Part shown: piece after piece, positions 5,856 to 8,087 of the stretch
How positions within the stretch are numbered: the stretch's first letter is position 1
Layout of the letters: every line of letters begins with the position of its first letter
Origin: Actinomycetes bacterium
GTDB lineage: Bacteria; Actinomycetota; Actinomycetes; Streptosporangiales; Streptosporangiaceae
Length of the DNA stretch: 8,087 nt
Reading direction: 5' to 3'
Assembly (NCBI GenBank): GCA_023425615.1
Contig: JAFACJ010000477.1
Location: forward strand, 1-8,087
The notes under the pieces: generated by a model
What the model saw: only the letters and a program-made list of their open reading frames with translations
Told to the model about the DNA's origin: nothing
Database searches by the model: none
Position numbers and translations under genes: made by a program

Positions 5856-6758
5856 GTGATTTCTGGTAAAGCCGGTCGCCGCGCGCTCGCCGCCGGCGCC
5901 GCGGTGCTGGTGGGCGCGCTCGGCCTCGCCGCCTGCGGTGAGAAGGAGGACGACAGCACCCCCAAGTCCGCCCCCGCCCCCACGGCCACAGTGGACTCCG
6001 CCCTCGCCGCCAAGGTGCCGGACGAGATCAAGGCGGACGGCGTCCTCAAGATCGGCGTCGACTCCACCTACGCGCCGAACGAGTTCCTCGACACCGACGG
6101 CAAGACCGTGACGGGCTGGGACGTGGAGCTGTTCGACGCGGTCGCCGCCAAGCTCGGCCTGAAGACCGAGTGGGTGACCAGCAAGTTCGACGACATCATC
6201 CCCGGCGTCGCCACCTCCGGCAAGTACGAGGTCGGCGTCTCCTCCTTCACCATCAACCCCGAGCGCCTCAAGCAGGCGACGATGGTGAGCTACTTCAACG
6301 CCGGCACCCAGTGGTTCGCCAAGGCCGGCTCGACGATCACCCCCGACGACGCCTGCGGCAAGAAGATCGCCGTGCAGAAGGACACCGTCCAGGTCACGGA
6401 CGTCGAGAAGCGCTCCAAGGCGTGCACGGACGCCGGCAAGCCCGCCATCACCATCGACCAGTACCAGGGCCAGGACCAGGCCACCGCCGCGGTCGTCTCC
6501 GGCAAGGAGGACGCAGGACTGGCCGACTCGCCGATCGCCGCCTACGCGGTGAAGAAGGCGTCGGGGCTGCAGCTCATCGGTGAGATCTACGACGCGGCGC
6601 CCTACGGCTACGTGGTGAAGAAGGGCTCGCCGTTCGGCCAGGTCCTCGCCGACGCCGTCAAGGCGCTCATCGCCGACGGCACCTACACCAAGGCCCTGCA
6701 GAACTGGGGCGTCGAGGCGGGCGGGATCACCGACCCGGCGGTCGACCCGGCCTCATGA
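5856..6758 (+). CDS. Polar amino acid ABC transporter substrate-binding lipoprotein (SBP family 3)
   Basis: This 300-aa lipoprotein is the receptor of the second importer. GTG 5856 is chosen because a perfect GGAGG (5843-5847) sits 8 nt upstream and it yields a normal signal peptide: basic n-region (K5, R8, R9), hydrophobic core and lipobox LAAC with C27 lipidated. The in-frame ATG 5841 would add acidic residues in front and would itself overlap that ribosome-binding site. After a Pro/Ala/Thr linker (about 32-50) comes the HisJ/GlnH fold: LKIGVDSTYAPNEF (64-77), GWDVELFDAVAAKLG (87-101), VGVSSFTINPERLKQ (126-140) where R137 should bind the ligand carboxylate, and AGLADSPIAAY (220-230) where D224 should bind the amino group. 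C167 and C190 may form a disulfide. Ligand (Glu, Gln, His, Arg or other) cannot be decided from sequence alone. Confidence 0.92.
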   Translation: MISGKAGRRALAAGAAVLVGALGLAACGEKEDDSTPKSAPAPTATVDSALAAKVPDEIKADGVLKIGVDSTYAPNEFLDTDGKTVTGWDVELFDAVAAKLGLKTEWVTSKFDDIIPGVATSGKYEVGVSSFTINPERLKQATMVSYFNAGTQWFAKAGSTITPDDACGKKIAVQKDTVQVTDVEKRSKACTDAGKPAITIDQYQGQDQATAAVVSGKEDAGLADSPIAAYAVKKASGLQLIGEIYDAAPYGYVVKKGSPFGQVLADAVKALIADGTYTKALQNWGVEAGGITDPAVDPAS

Positions 6759-7702
6759 CCTCGGCTGAACAGAACGCGGGAGGGGCGCGGCCTGAGACCA
6801 TCAAGGCCGTGCCCGTCCGGCACCCCGGCCGCTGGGTCGCGGCGGTCGTCCTGCTGGTGGTGGCGGCGCAGTTCGCGCACATGCTCTTCACCAACGAGCA
6901 GTTCAAGTGGTCCTACATCGTGGACAACGCCTTCCGGCCCCCGGTCATCGAAGGCGTCCGCACCACCATCCTGCTGACCGTCCTGGCGATGCTCATCGGC
7001 GTCGTGCTGGGCATCGTCATCGCGATCATGCGGCTGTCGGACAATCCGATCCTGCGCGGCGTCGCCTGGCTCTACACCTGGTTCTTCCGCGCCGTGCCAC
7101 GGCTGGTGCTGGCCATCCTGTTCGGCAACATGGGCATCCTGTACGCGCGGCTGAGCTTCGGGCTGCCCTTCACCGAGCAGCTCGGCGACCTGCTCGGCGT
7201 CGACATCGACGGGACGCTGTTCTCGGTCGACGCCCGCACCCTGCTCAGCGGGTTCCTCGCCGGCCTGCTGGCGCTCGCCCTGTCCGAGGCCGCCTACATG
7301 GCGGAGATCGTCAGAGCCGGCATCGTGTCGGTGGACCCGGGCCAGACCGAGGCCGCCGCGGCGCTCGGCATGTCCAAGACCCAGATCACCCGGCGGATCG
7401 TGCTGCCGCAGGCGATGCGGGTCATCCTGCCGCCCACCGGCAACGAGACGATCGCGATGCTCAAGGACACCTCGCTGGTCGCCTACGTGCCGGTCACCAA
7501 CGAGCTGTTCTTCCAGCTCCAGGCCGTCGGCAACCGCGACTTCCAGCCCTTCCCGATGCTGGTGGCGGCCTGCCTGTGGTACCTGGCGATCACCAGCGTG
7601 CTGCTGGTCGGGCAGTACTTCCTGGAGCGGCGCTTCGCCCGCGGCGCCGGCCCGTCCGGGCGGGCGAGGCAGCGACTGCGGATCTTGAAGGGTGACCACT
7701 GA
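6755..7702 (+). CDS. Polar amino acid ABC transporter permease (HisM/GlnP type)
   Basis: This 315-aa inner-membrane permease overlaps the binding-protein stop in ATGA, with no clear ribosome-binding site of its own, so it is probably translated by coupling. Residues 1-25 are polar; the first membrane helix is about 27-44. The BPD_transp_1 / HEQRo core starts at about 67 (GVRTTILLTVLAMLIGVVLG) and includes FFRAVPRLVLAILF (110-123), the family's R-G/A-x-P motif region. The cytoplasmic EAA loop is TEAAAALGMSKTQITRRIVLPQA (198-220), followed by ILPPTGNETIAMLKDTSLVAYV (224-245). It has a longer loop (about 124-160) than GlnP, a feature of actinobacterial members. Only one permease gene is present, implying a homodimeric channel. 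The next gene starts on its stop codon (TGATG). Confidence 0.93.
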   Translation: MTSAEQNAGGARPETIKAVPVRHPGRWVAAVVLLVVAAQFAHMLFTNEQFKWSYIVDNAFRPPVIEGVRTTILLTVLAMLIGVVLGIVIAIMRLSDNPILRGVAWLYTWFFRAVPRLVLAILFGNMGILYARLSFGLPFTEQLGDLLGVDIDGTLFSVDARTLLSGFLAGLLALALSEAAYMAEIVRAGIVSVDPGQTEAAAALGMSKTQITRRIVLPQAMRVILPPTGNETIAMLKDTSLVAYVPVTNELFFQLQAVGNRDFQPFPMLVAACLWYLAITSVLLVGQYFLERRFARGAGPSGRARQRLRILKGDH

Positions 7703-8087
7703 TGAGCCAGTCCGTTCTCCCGGCGGGGGAGGCCGCCGAGGCGCCTCCCGAGTTCATGGTGCGGGCCGAGAACGTCCACAAGAGCTACGGCAAGGTGGAG
7801 GTGCTGAAGGGCATCGACCTGCGGGTGCGGCCCGGCGAGGTGATGTGCGTGGTCGGGCCGTCGGGTTCGGGCAAGTCCACCTTCCTGCGCTGCATCAACC
7901 ACCTGGAGAAGATCAACGGCGGCCGGCTGTGGGTGAACGGCAGGCTGATGGGCTACCGGGAGAAGAACGGCAGGCTGTACGAACTGCGCGACCGCGAGGT
8001 CGCCGCGCAGCGCCGCGACATCGGCATGGTCTTCCAGCGGTTCAACCTGTTCCCCCACATGACCGCCCTGGAGAACGTCATGGAGGC
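7702..8087 (+). CDS. Polar amino acid ABC transporter ATP-binding protein (GlnQ/HisP type), 3' truncated by window end
   Basis: The open frame from ATG 7702 runs off the window after 128 complete codons, about half of a normal subunit. It starts one base inside the permease stop (TGATG) and has GAAGGG (7687-7692) 9 nt upstream. The first 19 residues are an Ala/Glu/Pro-rich extension, then the ABC domain: HKSYGKVEVLKGIDL (26-40), Walker A GPSGSGKS (52-59), FLRCINHLE (61-69), and Q-loop Q112 in IGMVFQRFNLFPHMTALENV, a hallmark of polar amino acid ATPases. The insert with NGRLYELRDREVAAQRR (89-105) is normal for the family. Signature, Walker B and H-loop lie beyond the window. It should drive the permease encoded just upstream. 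Confidence 0.93.
   Translation, partial: MSQSVLPAGEAAEAPPEFMVRAENVHKSYGKVEVLKGIDLRVRPGEVMCVVGPSGSGKSTFLRCINHLEKINGGRLWVNGRLMGYREKNGRLYELRDREVAAQRRDIGMVFQRFNLFPHMTALENVME

Noticed and set aside
4925..6067. Minus-strand open frame of 380 codons opposite livF and the start of the second receptor gene
   Set aside because: It covers parts of two secure genes plus the promoter gap, with no domain-like sequence or ribosome-binding site evidence.
6683..7699. Minus-strand open frame of 338 codons opposite the permease
   Set aside because: Composition is biased to His, Asp, Gln and Arg, and it mirrors a permease with a clear EAA loop.

Overview
The window is high-GC actinobacterial DNA. Codon third positions are mostly G/C, genes are packed head to tail on the + strand, and lipoprotein signal peptides and an ANTAR-type response regulator are present. 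Protein style (PdtaR-like regulator, actinobacterial LivHMGF, one-permease polar amino acid transporter) suggests a Streptosporangiales or Streptomyces-like organism. The exact genus cannot be fixed from this sequence.

Layout: (1) 37-651 encodes an ANTAR response regulator of the PdtaR/Rv1626 type. (2) 652-845 is a 194-bp non-coding leader with an AT-rich patch and several inverted repeats. (3) 846-5767 is a complete branched-chain (hydrophobic) amino acid ABC importer in the order binding lipoprotein, LivH, LivM, LivG, LivF. A strong terminator-like hairpin lies between the binding-protein gene and livH, and livH to livF are translationally coupled. (4) 5768-5855 is an 88-bp gap with a candidate promoter and two small hairpins. 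(5) 5856 to the window edge is a second, unrelated ABC importer of the polar amino acid class: family-3 binding lipoprotein, one HisM/GlnP-type permease, and a GlnQ/HisP-type ATPase cut off by the window end.

Together the genes supply two high-affinity amino acid uptake systems. In each, a lipid-anchored receptor delivers ligand to a membrane permease driven by cytoplasmic ATPases. The binding-protein gene comes first in each cluster. In the Liv cluster the hairpin after it would let the receptor be made in excess over the membrane components. The regulator next door belongs to a family known to act on RNA, so the structured leaders ahead of both binding-protein genes are the most interesting part of the window. 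No canonical tandem-hexaloop ANTAR target was found, and the link remains a hypothesis. The protein-coding content itself is ordinary; I see no evidence of a mobile element, CRISPR, toxin or defence system.
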